Shown here: one piece after another, positions 54,386 to 61,982 of the stretch | Layout: every line of letters begins with the position of its first letter | How positions within the stretch are numbered: the stretch's first letter is position 1 | Source of the DNA: Amycolatopsis sp. QT-25 | GTDB lineage: Bacteria; Actinomycetota; Actinomycetes; Mycobacteriales; Pseudonocardiaceae | Length of the DNA: 64,000 bases | NCBI RefSeq assembly: GCF_029369745.1 | Contig: NZ_CP120210.1 | Coordinates: forward strand, 5,828,001 to 5,892,000 | Direction: 5' to 3' | Program-made: the position numbers and the translations under genes | Notes under the pieces: model-generated | The model's input: the letters and a program-made list of their open reading frames with translations, nothing else | Database searches by the model: none | What the model was told of the DNA's origin: nothing

Positions 54386-54897
54386 CAGGCGTCCAGCAGG
54401 CCTTCCGGCGGGTCGAGGATCACGCGGCCGCCCGCGACGTCGACCGCCGGGACGATCGCCTTCACGAACGGCACCAGTACTTCGCGTCCGTCGTGTTCGA
54501 TCGACAGCAGTTCACCGGCGGGCGAATGCACGATTTCGAGCACCTTGCCGAGGACCGTGCCGTCGGCGAGTTCGGCTCGCAACCCTTCGAGTTCGTGGTC
54601 GTAGAACTCGTCGGGGTCTTCGGTCGGCGGCAGCGCCGAGGTGTCGGCGATCAGCAACGCGCCGCGGAGGGTCTCCGCGACGTCCCTGGTCAGCACCTCT
54701 TCGAAACGCACCAGCAGCCGCCCGCTGTGTTCGCGGGCGGCTGCGATGGTGAGGTTTCCGCTGCTGCCGTCACGCAGCTTCGTCGTGACGGCCGAACCGA
54801 CCGCGAACCGCTGTTCCGGCGAGTCCGTGCGCACGTCCACCGCGAGCTCACCGCGGATTCCGTGCGCCTTGGCGATCCGGCCTACTACGACGTCCAT
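54385..54897 (-). CDS. rimM: 16S rRNA processing protein RimM
   Basis: 170 residues from the ATG at 54897 (MDVVVGRIAKAHGIRGELAVD). The N-terminal RimM domain and C-terminal PRC-barrel (LEGLRAELADGTVLGKVLEI...VPFVKAIVPAVDVAGGRVILDPPEGLLD) are present. Helps assemble the 30S head around S19. It sits between khpA and trmD, as in most bacteria. Confidence 0.95.
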   Translation of the reverse strand: MDVVVGRIAKAHGIRGELAVDVRTDSPEQRFAVGSAVTTKLRDGSSGNLTIAAAREHSGRLLVRFEEVLTRDVAETLRGALLIADTSALPPTEDPDEFYDHELEGLRAELADGTVLGKVLEIVHSPAGELLSIEHDGREVLVPFVKAIVPAVDVAGGRVILDPPEGLLDA

Positions 54898-54913
54898 CCC
54901 GTTCTGTCCCTGG

Positions 54914-55153
54914 TCAGCGATCGGTGTCGACGACGTCCACCCGGACGCCGCGGCCACCGATGCCGCCCATGACGGTGCGCAGGGCGGTCGCGGTACGACC
55001 GCCCCGGCCGATCACCTTGCCGAGATCGTCGGGGTGCACGTGCACCTCGAGCGTGCGGCCACGGCGAGTGGTCAGCAGCTCGACCCGGACCTCGTCCGGG
55101 TTGTCGACGATCCCGCGCACCAGGTGCTCGAGGGAGTCAGCGAGGAAGCTCAC
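54914..55153 (-). CDS. khpA: KH-domain RNA-binding protein KhpA
   Basis: 79 residues, one KH domain with the G-x-x-G loop in GKVIGRGGRTATALRTVM. Forms an RNA-binding heterodimer with KhpB in other bacteria. The GTG start overlaps the rpsP stop (GTGA), so it is translationally coupled. Confidence 0.94.
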   Translation of the reverse strand: MSFLADSLEHLVRGIVDNPDEVRVELLTTRRGRTLEVHVHPDDLGKVIGRGGRTATALRTVMGGIGGRGVRVDVVDTDR

Positions 55154-55596
55154 GCCTCGGCCTTGTCACCCTCGGCGGCCTCGGCCTTGTCGGCTTCGGC
55201 CTTCTTCGGGGCTGACTTCTTCTTCGGCGTGGTGGCCTCGGCCGAAGCCGAGTCACCGGCGGCGGCGAGCGCGGCGTTGAACAGGTCCTGCTTCGACGGC
55301 TTCGGCTCGGCGACCTTCAGGGTGCCCTCGGCGCCCGGCAGGCCCTTGAACTTCTGCCAGTCACCGGTGATCTCGAGGATGCGCTGGACCGGCTCGGTCG
55401 GCTGGGCGCCGACGGACAGCCAGTGCTGGGCACGCTCGGTGTCGACCTCGATGAAGCTGGGCTCTTCCTTCGGGTGGTACTTGCCGATCGTCTCGATGGC
55501 CTTGCCATCACGGCGGGTGCGCGCGTCGGCGACGATGATGCGGTAGTACGGCGCACGGATCTTGCCGAGACGCTGCAGCTTGATCTTGACGGCCAC
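55150..55596 (-). CDS. rpsP: 30S ribosomal protein S16
   Basis: 148 residues: the core MAVKIKLQRLGKIRAPYYRIIVADARTRRDGKAIETIGKYHP is followed after about residue 85 by an actinobacterial Lys/Ala/Glu-rich tail. First gene of rpsP-khpA-rimM-trmD. Confidence 0.97.
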   Translation of the reverse strand: MAVKIKLQRLGKIRAPYYRIIVADARTRRDGKAIETIGKYHPKEEPSFIEVDTERAQHWLSVGAQPTEPVQRILEITGDWQKFKGLPGAEGTLKVAEPKPSKQDLFNAALAAAGDSASAEATTPKKKSAPKKAEADKAEAAEGDKAEA

Positions 55597-55754
55597 GGGT
55601 GTGGGTACTCCTCAGTTCTCTCTGATGCAGGTGGAAGGCGTACGCCGGCCGAGTGGGGAACGGCTGCGCACACCCGAAGGTCCGAAGCTCGGGCACGGTG
55701 AGAGGGTCCGGCCAAAGCAGGCAAGCGTACATTCTGCCAGACGCCGGCGGGCCG

Positions 55755-56561
55755 TCAGAACGCGGCTATCCCGAGCGAGCCGAGCAGGATCGTCACGGCC
55801 GGGAGGAAGTTGTTCACCTGATGGGCGACGACGCTGCCGAGCAGCCGTCCGGTGAACACCCTGGCGAGCCCGATCGGGATCGCGATCACCAGCAGCAGCG
55901 TGGTGCGCAGCGGTTCGAGGTGGCTCGCCGCGAAAACGGCCGTGGAGACCAGGAACGCCGCGATCCTCCCCCAGCGTTCGGTGCGCCACGTCAGCCGTTC
56001 CACCGCGCCCCACAGCAGGCCGCGGTAGATGATCTCCTCGCAGATCGGCCCGACCAGCCACAGGTAGACGAACATGACGACGGCGGCCGAGACCGACATC
56101 CGCCGGTCTTCCACGAGCGCGCTGATCGCCGAGGTGGCGTTCTCGTTGCCGACGACCTGCGTCCAGACGTAGGCGGCGAGCGAGGTGAACCCGAGACCGA
56201 GCAAGCCGAGCTTGAGCCCGAGCTTGACGTCGGCCCAGCTCCAGCCGATCCGCAGGTCGATGCACGGGCCGTTGCCCCGCAACCGGGTGATCAGCAGCGC
56301 GACCCCGGCGGCGATCATCGTCGGCACCATCGTGCCCAGCAGCACCATGCGCATCGGCAGGGGCTGGCCGGGCCGGACGTCGCCGAGCAGGACGCTGATG
56401 AACGCCGCCGACGCCAGGAGGACGGCTTCCACCAGGAGGAAGGCCCCGAATCCCCAGCGATGCGACGGTGGCGGGTCGAGCGCGGCCACCTCACCTCCGG
56501 CAGCGAGTTCGTCCGGCGGCGCGGCCTCGGGGATCGGCTCCCTGGGCTGAGATACGGTCAC
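55755..56561 (-). CDS. CPBP-family intramembrane protease (first copy)
   Basis: 268 residues with about seven membrane helices. Glutamate motif C-EE-x-x-x-R (PICEEIIYRGLLWG) and His motifs FAASHLEP and VVAHQVNNFL are present, so it should be active. CPBP (ABI) proteins cut membrane substrates or confer bacteriocin immunity. It is adjacent to a second, diverged copy at 56619 on the same strand. Confidence 0.9.
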   Translation of the reverse strand: MTVSQPREPIPEAAPPDELAAGGEVAALDPPPSHRWGFGAFLLVEAVLLASAAFISVLLGDVRPGQPLPMRMVLLGTMVPTMIAAGVALLITRLRGNGPCIDLRIGWSWADVKLGLKLGLLGLGFTSLAAYVWTQVVGNENATSAISALVEDRRMSVSAAVVMFVYLWLVGPICEEIIYRGLLWGAVERLTWRTERWGRIAAFLVSTAVFAASHLEPLRTTLLLVIAIPIGLARVFTGRLLGSVVAHQVNNFLPAVTILLGSLGIAAF

Positions 56562-56618
56562 GCCGATCCTCCGGTGATCGTTCGGTTACTCGAAGACTCT
56601 AACCGCCTGGACCGGCGA

Positions 56619-57371
56619 TCACCTCGCCGCGAAGAGCAATACCGCCGGGGGGAGGTTGTTGGCCGCGTGCGCGATGACGGACGCGCTCACCCTGCCGGAG
56701 AGATAACGGGCGAGGCCGATGGCGATGCCTTGACCGAACAGCGCGATCGTGCGCGCGGCTTCCCCGTGCAACTGGGCGAAGACCAGCGCGGTGACCAGCA
56801 GGATCACCCACGACGGCAGGCGGTGGAAGCCCATCGCGTTCCACAGGGTGCCGCGGAAAAGCAGTTCTTCGGTGACCGGGGCGGCGAGGACGACGATGAC
56901 CGCGGCCAGCACCAGCCAGACCGTGTCGCCTTCGGTGGTGCCGGACAGCTCGGTGATCGGGCCGGGCGAGACGTCGGAGAAGGTCCTGTCGTCGCTGTCG
57001 GTCCCGTAGACGGCGAGCAGGAGCAGGTTGAGGAGGTAGCCGGCGGCGAGCGCGGCCGCTCCGCAGGCGAGCCCGATCCGGACGTCACGCCAGGTGGGCT
57101 TGAGCCCGAAGTCTTCGCGAAGCCCCTGTCCCCAGAGGCGGGAGCCGATCGCCGGGCCGAGACCGAGTACGAGGGTCGGCAGGAACGCGAGGATCAGCAG
57201 CGGGCCGACGTCACGAAGCTCGAGTGGGTCGTAGCCGCCGAAGCGGCCTGACATCACGAAGCTCATCACGAGCGTGACGAGGTGATATCCGGCGATGCCC
57301 GCGAAGAACGCTACGAAGCCCCAGTGCGCTCCGAGCACCAGACGCTCGCGAGCCTGCCCGTCGTCCACCAC
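56619..57371 (-). CDS. CPBP-family intramembrane protease (second copy)
   Basis: 250 residues with the same architecture: EELLFRGTLWNAMG, VFAQLHGEA and SVIAHAANNL. Similarity to the neighbour is limited to the motifs, so the duplication is old. A short gap (57 bases) separates the two, suggesting one transcript. No processed substrate is obvious nearby. Confidence 0.9.
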   Translation of the reverse strand: MVDDGQARERLVLGAHWGFVAFFAGIAGYHLVTLVMSFVMSGRFGGYDPLELRDVGPLLILAFLPTLVLGLGPAIGSRLWGQGLREDFGLKPTWRDVRIGLACGAAALAAGYLLNLLLLAVYGTDSDDRTFSDVSPGPITELSGTTEGDTVWLVLAAVIVVLAAPVTEELLFRGTLWNAMGFHRLPSWVILLVTALVFAQLHGEAARTIALFGQGIAIGLARYLSGRVSASVIAHAANNLPPAVLLFAAR

Positions 57372-57413
57372 GCCTCCACGCTAGGTGCCGCTCCGGTCAC
57401 GCATGGAGGCGGG

Positions 57414-58487
57414 TCAGGCGTGGATTTCGCCACGCAGGACGATATGACTCGGATGCCGTAACACCGCGAGATCCTCACGCGGATCGGACGGGTAGACGAG
57501 CAGATCGGCCGAAGCGCCCTCGACGATTCCGGGCACGCCCAGCCACTCGCGGGCCGCCCACGAAGCCGAAGCCAGCGCCTGCTCCGGTGTCATCCCGGCC
57601 TTGTGCAGGGCCTCGATCTCGTCGACGAGCCTGCCGTGTTCGACCATGCCACCCGCGTCGCTTCCGGCGTACACCCGCACGCCCGCCTCGATCGCCGTCG
57701 ACACCATCTCCCCCACGCCGGCGTGCAACGCCCGCATGTGGCCGGCGTACACCGGGTATTTGCCCGCCTTGTCGGCGATCCCGGGGAAGTTCTCGATGTT
57801 GATCAGGGTCGGCACGAGCGCGATCCCGCGTTCGGCCAGGACGTCCAGCTGGTCCGGGAGGAGTTCCGTGCCGTGTTCGAGGCAGTCGATCCCCGCGGCG
57901 ATCAGGCCCGGCAACGCGGCCTGGCCGAAGACGTGCGCGGTCACCTTGGCGCCCTCCGCGTGGGCGACCGCGATGGCCTCGGCGAGGACGTCGTCGGGCC
58001 ACAGCGGCGCCAGATCCCCGACGCCGCGGTCGATCCAGTCGCCGACGAGTTTGACCCAGCCGTCGCCGTCGCGGGCCTGTTCGGCGACCGCCTTCGGCAG
58101 TTCGGCGGGGTCTTCGAGTTCGATGCCGAGGCCCGGGAGGTAGCGCTTGCGCAGGGCGAGATGCCGTCCGGCGCGGATGATCCGCGGCAGGTCGGCGCGC
58201 CGCTGCAACGGCCGGACGTCGATCGGCAGCCCGCAGTCGCGGATCAGCAGCGTCCCGGCGTCGCGATCGGTGATCGCCTGTTCGGCGGCCTCTTCGAGGG
58301 TGGTCGCGCCACCGGCCCCGATACCGGGGTGACAGTGCGCGTCGACCAGCCCGGGAACGAGGAAGCCTTCCCGGACCACGGTTTCCGCTCCGGCGACCGG
58401 TTCGCCGGTGATCCGGCCGCCGGTGACCCACAGCTCACGGTGCTCACCGTCCGGCAGGACCACGCCTGCCAGGTGCAGCGCCTCCAC
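57414..58487 (-). CDS. Amidohydrolase (imidazolonepropionase-like)
   Basis: 357 residues of the metal-dependent TIM-barrel group. N-terminal metal motif VDAHCHPG, then VTAHVFGQ, CLEHGTEL and the final Asp in YAGSDAGG, with the composite beta-sandwich at both ends. It resembles the amidohydrolase next to ffh in mycobacteria (Rv2915c). The substrate is unknown. It starts 3 bases before the ffh stop codon region and is probably cotranscribed with ffh. Confidence 0.9.
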   Translation of the reverse strand: MEALHLAGVVLPDGEHRELWVTGGRITGEPVAGAETVVREGFLVPGLVDAHCHPGIGAGGATTLEEAAEQAITDRDAGTLLIRDCGLPIDVRPLQRRADLPRIIRAGRHLALRKRYLPGLGIELEDPAELPKAVAEQARDGDGWVKLVGDWIDRGVGDLAPLWPDDVLAEAIAVAHAEGAKVTAHVFGQAALPGLIAAGIDCLEHGTELLPDQLDVLAERGIALVPTLINIENFPGIADKAGKYPVYAGHMRALHAGVGEMVSTAIEAGVRVYAGSDAGGMVEHGRLVDEIEALHKAGMTPEQALASASWAAREWLGVPGIVEGASADLLVYPSDPREDLAVLRHPSHIVLRGEIHA

Positions 58488-58490
58488 GGG

Positions 58491-60032
58491 CTACTTGTCC
58501 TTCGGCAGCTTGAACTTCTTCGGGTCGAAGCCGGGGATGTCGTTCATGCCGCCGAGCTGGGAGAGGTCGGGCATCCCGCCGCCGGCGCCGGGCATCCCGC
58601 CCGGCGGCAGCATCGGCATGCCACCGGGGAAGCCGCCGCGGACCTTGGGCTGCGTCGGGCCGCGCCCCTTGCCCTTCTTCCCCTTCTTGCCCTTGCGGTT
58701 CTTGCCGCCGCCGCCTCCGCCGCCGAAGCCGAAGCGGCCCGCCATCTGCGCCATCATCTTGCGCGCTTCGAAGAACCGGTTGACCAGGTCGTTGACGTCG
58801 CGGACGGCGACACCGGACCCCTTCGAGATCCGGACGCGGCGCGAGGCGTTGATGATCTTCGGGTCCGCCCGCTCGGCGGGGGTCATGCCGCGGATGATCG
58901 CCTGCAGCTTGTCGAGCTGCTTGTCGTCGACCTGCGCGAGCTGGTCCTTCATCTGCCCGGCGCCGGGCAGCATGCCGAGCAGGTTGCCGATCGGGCCCAT
59001 CTTGCGGACCGCGAGCATCTGCTCGAGGAAGTCCTCCAGGGTGAGCTGCCCGCTGCCGAGCTTGGCCGCCGTCTGCTCGGCCTTCTCCTGGTCGAAGTGC
59101 TGTTCGGCCTGCTCGATGAGGCTGAGCACGTCGCCCATGCCGAGGATCCGGCTGGCCATCCGGTCCGGGTGGAAGAGGTCGAAGTCCTCGAGCTTCTCAC
59201 CGTTCGAGGCGAACAGGATCGGCTGGCCGGTGACCTGGCGGACCGACAGCGCGGCACCACCGCGGGCGTCACCGTCGAGCTTGGTGAGCACGACGCCGGT
59301 GAAGCCGACGCCGTCGCGGAACGCCTCGGCCGTGGTGACCGCGTCCTGACCGATCATCGCGTCGACGACGAACAGCGTCTCGTCCGGCGAAACGGCGTCG
59401 CGGATGTCCGCGGCCTGCTTCATCAGCTCTTCGTCGACACCGAGACGGCCGGCGGTGTCGACGAGCACGATGTCGTGCTGCGCGCGTTTGGCCTCGTCGA
59501 TGGCGCGGCGGGCGACGTCGACCGGGTCGCCGACGCCGTTGCCGGGCTCCGGCGCGAAGACCGCGACCCCGGCCCGCTCGCCGACGACCTGCAGCTGCGT
59601 GACCGCGTTGGGGCGCTGGAGATCGCAGGCGACCAGCATCGGCGCGTGGCCCTGCTTCTTCAGCCACATCGCGAGCTTGCCCGCGAGCGTCGTCTTACCG
59701 GCACCCTGCAGACCCGCGAGCATGATGACCGTCGGCGGGTTCTTCGCGAACGTGAGCCGCCTGGTCTCGCCGCCGAGGATGGTGACGAGTTCCTCGTTGA
59801 CGATCTTGATGACCTGCTGGGCCGGGTTCAGCGCGCCGTGCACCTCGGCGCCCTTGGCGCGCTCCTTGATCCGGGCGATGAAGGCCTTGACCACCGACAG
59901 CGCGACATCCGCCTCGAGCAGCGCGATACGGATCTCACGCGCGGTGGCGTCGATGTCGGCGTCGGAGAGCCTGCCCTTGCGAGACAGGGTCTGCAGGGCG
60001 GACGTGAGCCGATCGGAGAGGGTGTCGAACAC
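58491..60032 (-). CDS. ffh: Signal recognition particle protein Ffh
   Basis: 513 residues from the GTG at 60032 (MFDTLSDRLTSALQTLSRKG). N domain, then NG GTPase with G1 GLQGAGKTT (107-115), DTAGRL, TKLDGDARGG, and the Met-rich M domain that holds signal peptides and 4.5S RNA (SGSGVAVRDVNDLV). The C-terminal 80 residues are a Lys/Gly linker (GKNRKGKKGKKGKG) and a Gly/Met/Pro tail. That tail is typical of actinobacteria. No SRP RNA gene was seen near it. Confidence 0.97.
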   Translation of the reverse strand: MFDTLSDRLTSALQTLSRKGRLSDADIDATAREIRIALLEADVALSVVKAFIARIKERAKGAEVHGALNPAQQVIKIVNEELVTILGGETRRLTFAKNPPTVIMLAGLQGAGKTTLAGKLAMWLKKQGHAPMLVACDLQRPNAVTQLQVVGERAGVAVFAPEPGNGVGDPVDVARRAIDEAKRAQHDIVLVDTAGRLGVDEELMKQAADIRDAVSPDETLFVVDAMIGQDAVTTAEAFRDGVGFTGVVLTKLDGDARGGAALSVRQVTGQPILFASNGEKLEDFDLFHPDRMASRILGMGDVLSLIEQAEQHFDQEKAEQTAAKLGSGQLTLEDFLEQMLAVRKMGPIGNLLGMLPGAGQMKDQLAQVDDKQLDKLQAIIRGMTPAERADPKIINASRRVRISKGSGVAVRDVNDLVNRFFEARKMMAQMAGRFGFGGGGGGGKNRKGKKGKKGKGRGPTQPKVRGGFPGGMPMLPPGGMPGAGGGMPDLSQLGGMNDIPGFDPKKFKLPKDK

Positions 60033-60493
60033 GGGTGTGCACGCTCCAGCTGGGTCGTCGTGGCTTGCCGGTACGGACCGACGGCTTTCCAGGGTAGTCG
60101 GTGTCCGGGCCCGGCGGTCGACGCGGTTGCGGACGAGGCCGCCTGTCCGGACTCCCCGGCGAGGTCGTCGGCCGCCTCTTTCCGCGTCGGTGGAGCCGGC
60201 GGAGGTACCCGGACCGGGTCGCGGACGACGCCTCGGTGTTCCAGGCCTGAGGCAGAGGAGCTCCGGGACCGGCCGCCCCTCGCGGGCCGGTACCGGAGCC
60301 CTCACGGAGGGCTCGCCTCCCCGCGAGCCTTTCCGTGAACACACTTGGCGAGTTTCGCGGGGCCCGGTTTCGCCAGACCCCCAGTGCCAGGCGATTCCCT
60401 CCCGCGTTCTCTCCGCGCGATGACCTGAGAATGCCCGGTCACCGCGGGGTCACGGCAGCGTGAAGATCCTCAACTGTCGCTGGGTAGAACTAC
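60033..60493. other. Gene-free stretch between ffh and ku
   Basis: About 460 bases. Translations in all frames are Arg/Pro-rich without recognisable domains. It must hold the ffh promoter near its left end. No hairpin of the window's type is present after ku. Confidence 0.5.
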
Positions 60494-61378
60494 TCACTCG
60501 GTCTTGGCCGACGCCGACGGTGCCGCCGCCGACGACGATGCCGCCTTCTTCGCCCGCGTCCGCGCCCGGCGCGCCTTGGCCGCCGCTTCCTTGGCCTTCT
60601 CGACCGGAGCGCGATCCGCTTCGACCGCGCTCCGCTGCAGGGCCGCCAGCAGTCGCGTCACACCCTCCGCCTGCTCGGCGGCGGTCGGCTGCCGGACGTC
60701 GTCCCCGTCCACCTTGGCCTGGATCAGCGCCTCGAGCGCCTCCCGGTAGCGATCGGTGTAGCGGCCGGGTTCGAAATCCCGCGTGAGGTCTTCGATCAGC
60801 GAAACCGCGTTCCGCAGCTCCCCGCGCCGCAGGTCGACGTCCTCGTGCAGGAACGGGAAGTCGGGCCGCCGGATCTCGTCGGGCCACAGCATCGTCTCGA
60901 GCAGGACGACCTGATCCCGCACGCGCAGCGCGGCCAGCGTTTCGCGCTGCCGCAGCGTCACCTTGACGATCGCGATCCGCCCGGACTGCTGCAGCGCCTC
61001 GCTGAGCAGCACGTACGGCTTGGTACCCGCGGGCTCCGGTTCGAGGTAGTAGCTGCGCGCGAAGTACATCGGGTCGACCTGCTCGGCCGGGGTGAACCCG
61101 ACGACGTCCATCGACTGCGTGGTCGGCGCGATCAGCGACGCGAGGTCCCCGGCGCTCAGCAGGACGACGTCACCGTTGGGGACGGGATGCCCTTTGACGA
61201 TCTCGGCCGCGGGCACCTCGGCGCCGTCGACCTCGCAGACCCACTTCACCCGCACCCGGCCGCCGTCCGGCTCGTGCACCTGGTGAAGGGGGATGTCGCG
61301 CTCCTCGGTCGCGCTGTACGCCTTCACCGGAATGGCATAGGTCCCGAAGCCGATCGTGCCTTTCCACACCGCCCGCAT
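60494..61378 (-). CDS. ku: Ku homodimer protein for non-homologous end joining
   Basis: 294 residues from the ATG at 61378 (MRAVWKGTIGFGTYAIPVKAYSATEERDIPLHQVHEPDG). The ring-forming beta-barrel core runs to about 250, and the tail from 255 is a Lys/Ala-rich, DNA-binding-like extension (KAKEAAAKARRARTRAKKAASSS). Ku recruits LigD to double-strand ends; no LigD gene is next to it here, so the ligase must be elsewhere. Confidence 0.95.
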   Translation of the reverse strand: MRAVWKGTIGFGTYAIPVKAYSATEERDIPLHQVHEPDGGRVRVKWVCEVDGAEVPAAEIVKGHPVPNGDVVLLSAGDLASLIAPTTQSMDVVGFTPAEQVDPMYFARSYYLEPEPAGTKPYVLLSEALQQSGRIAIVKVTLRQRETLAALRVRDQVVLLETMLWPDEIRRPDFPFLHEDVDLRRGELRNAVSLIEDLTRDFEPGRYTDRYREALEALIQAKVDGDDVRQPTAAEQAEGVTRLLAALQRSAVEADRAPVEKAKEAAAKARRARTRAKKAASSSAAAPSASAKTE

Positions 61379-61428
61379 GGCCCACCTCCGCCTGGTCAGC
61401 GTATCCACGGGCCGAAGCGGCGGGACAG

Positions 61429-61863
61429 CTACAAACGGGTGTCAGGGGCGACCGAATCGCTCACACATTCGAAGGACGGACGCGATTCGGCGAGCGCTTC
61501 GGCCGAACAGTCGACAGCGGTGGCCGCCGCACGGAGTACTTCCGCGACGACCTCGACGTCGGTCATCGGGGCGGGTGCCAGCGCGCCGTGACCGCCGCCT
61601 TCGACCCGGCCCGCCATACCTTCGAGCGCGATGGCCAGCGCCTGCTGGCCCGCGACGAGGTGCCGGACCACCTTGAGCAGCTCGGGCACGGTCGCCGCGG
61701 TACCCGACGCGGTCAGGGAAACGGCCAGGTCGTCCGCGCACGCCCGGAGGTGTGAGGCGACGACGGTCGGCGGCAGCGTGATCCGCTGTGGCCCGGGCGA
61801 ATTCGGCTCGTGACCGAGCACCTGCTCACCGCCCTCCGGATCCTTCGGGTTTCGACGGCGCAC
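61429..61863 (-). CDS. Hypothetical protein, 144 residues
   Basis: Mostly helical and Ala/Val-rich, with no membrane segment: THLPPTVVASHLRACADDLAVSLTASGTAATVPELLKVVRHLVAGQQALAIALEGMAGRVEGG. I do not recognise a family. Third-position GC is high, so it is real. The start is uncertain: GTG 61863, or GTG 61821 with GGAGGG about eleven bases before it. Confidence 0.6.
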   Translation of the reverse strand: MRRRNPKDPEGGEQVLGHEPNSPGPQRITLPPTVVASHLRACADDLAVSLTASGTAATVPELLKVVRHLVAGQQALAIALEGMAGRVEGGGHGALAPAPMTDVEVVAEVLRAAATAVDCSAEALAESRPSFECVSDSVAPDTRL

Positions 61864-61982
61864 ATCCTGCCACCGTCACCCTCCGTCCTTCGCGCGACAC
61901 CCCGGTCCCGGAATCGACCGGACCGGATCCGTGGCGAAGGGCGCGTTCCGGAACGAGAACCGTAATTTCGCCCACTTCCGAG

